Shown piece after piece: positions 63,571-64,000 of a DNA stretch of 64,000 nt. The stretch is from the NCBI GenBank assembly GCA_023053545.1, contig JAKZAN010000007.1, positions 7,502,001-7,566,000 on the forward strand, written 5' to 3'. The position numbers and the translations under genes are program-made. The stretch comes from Lepidurus packardi. Taxonomy: Eukaryota > Arthropoda > Branchiopoda > Notostraca > Triopsidae. Position 1 is the stretch's first letter. Each line of letters begins with the position of its first letter. The notes beneath the pieces are model-generated. The model was given only the letters and a program-made list of their open reading frames with translations, had not been told where the DNA came from and did not search any database.

Positions 63571-63708
63571 ACAACCATCGCCGGCCAGCCTTAGTGCAGA
63601 CTCCCCGAGATTTGACACCTCTGCGACAAGGGTATCTTGTCACACATGTCGACCCAGAGACGTCCCCGGAAGCTAAACCAAGTGTGCAATCAAAGACGAA
63701 GACCCCAG
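63571..63708 (+). CDS. Candidate internal exon at the right edge
   Basis: Preceded by a long pyrimidine tract (TTTTCCTTTTCGTCTG then TTCACCAG) and ending in CCCCAG before GTTACG. The phase-1 frame is open for the whole 138 bases and reads NHRRPALVQTPRDLTPLRQG, then YLVTHVDPETSPEAKPSVQS. If not spliced at 63708 the frame ends at a TAG at 63735-63737. No family is recognised. A gene running off the right edge is possible. Confidence 0.3.
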
Positions 63709-63737
63709 GTTACGCTCATATGCATTTCCCACATTAG

Positions 63738-64000
63738 GCTAAAAGGGGTTAACGTTAAATGAACCCAAAAGGACAACAGAGTGCCGCCTTTGACGACAGA
63801 GATTTGAAAAAAATAAATTCGTTTTCGCGTAAAATACTGGAGCAAACTTTTAGAGTCTGATCGCTATACAAAACCAAATTCACGGGCTCATTTTTGGTGA
63901 AATTTGGCAAGCTACGGTGCACGCGCTCGGTCTTAGACCTTGACAGGCCTTTCGCAGCTGAGAACCGCGAAATCTGGCTGGACGTTACAAGCCAAAGTGA
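63738..64000. other. Right edge, no recognised feature
   Basis: Short stretch after the candidate exon. AATAAA occurs near 63812-63817, which could serve as a poly(A) signal if the candidate exon at 63571 is terminal. Nothing else is recognised. Confidence 0.35.

Noticed and set aside
63112-63618. 168-codon minus-strand open frame
   Set aside because: It competes with a plus-strand open frame over the same bases and shows no recognisable domain; the plus-strand exon candidate at 63571 has better signals.

Overview
The window is nuclear DNA from an animal that cannot be placed further from sequence alone. The genes are split by short spliceosomal introns (about 42-140 bp, plus a few long ones). 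Three of the four recognised genes belong to animal-type families or ciliary functions: a p21/p27-type CDK inhibitor, a RING-type TRIM-NHL protein, and an axonemal dynein chain with a ciliary kinase. The axonemal dynein means the organism makes motile cilia or flagella. No viral, bacterial or organelle genes were recognised.

Region 1, 1-7.8 kb (ciliary pair). DNAI1 (axonemal outer-arm dynein intermediate chain 1) is followed on the same strand by a MAK/CILK1-type RCK kinase. All coding exons of both could be traced with consistent phases. Each has a consensus RFX X-box upstream: a perfect palindrome 17 bp before the DNAI1 ATG, and a second site about 330 bp before the kinase ATG. This suggests shared ciliary control. 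DNAI1 contains a GC-AG intron. The kinase carries a recent 42-bp tandem duplication of one of its own 5' splice sites.

Region 2, 7.8-16 kb. A TRIM-NHL gene (RING, two B-boxes, coiled coil, Ser/Pro-rich linker, NHL propeller; closest in style to the Mei-P26/NHL-1/Brat group) lies on the minus strand and converges on the kinase gene. Nine exons give about 975 residues. A 14-bp-stem hairpin flanked by A and T tracts sits just past its stop codon.

Region 3, 36.4-41.6 kb. A CDK inhibitor has a CDI domain in exon 1. A textbook PIP-degron (PCNA-dependent CRL4-Cdt2 destruction signal) is assembled only when a 3.8-kb intron is removed, because the intron splits the Asp codon of the Thr-Asp core. Candidate minus-strand exons with good splice signals lie immediately upstream.

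The rest (about 16-36 kb and 42-64 kb) is sparse. It holds a TA-flanked pogo/Tc1-mariner-type non-autonomous element, a two-copy dispersed repeat carrying an RFX-like palindrome, an unusual pair of interleaved inverted repeats near 49.3 kb, homopolymer tracts, and several exon-like patches that could not be assembled into a recognised gene. The palindromic CRE octamer TGACGTCA occurs at least nine times, roughly ten times the chance expectation.
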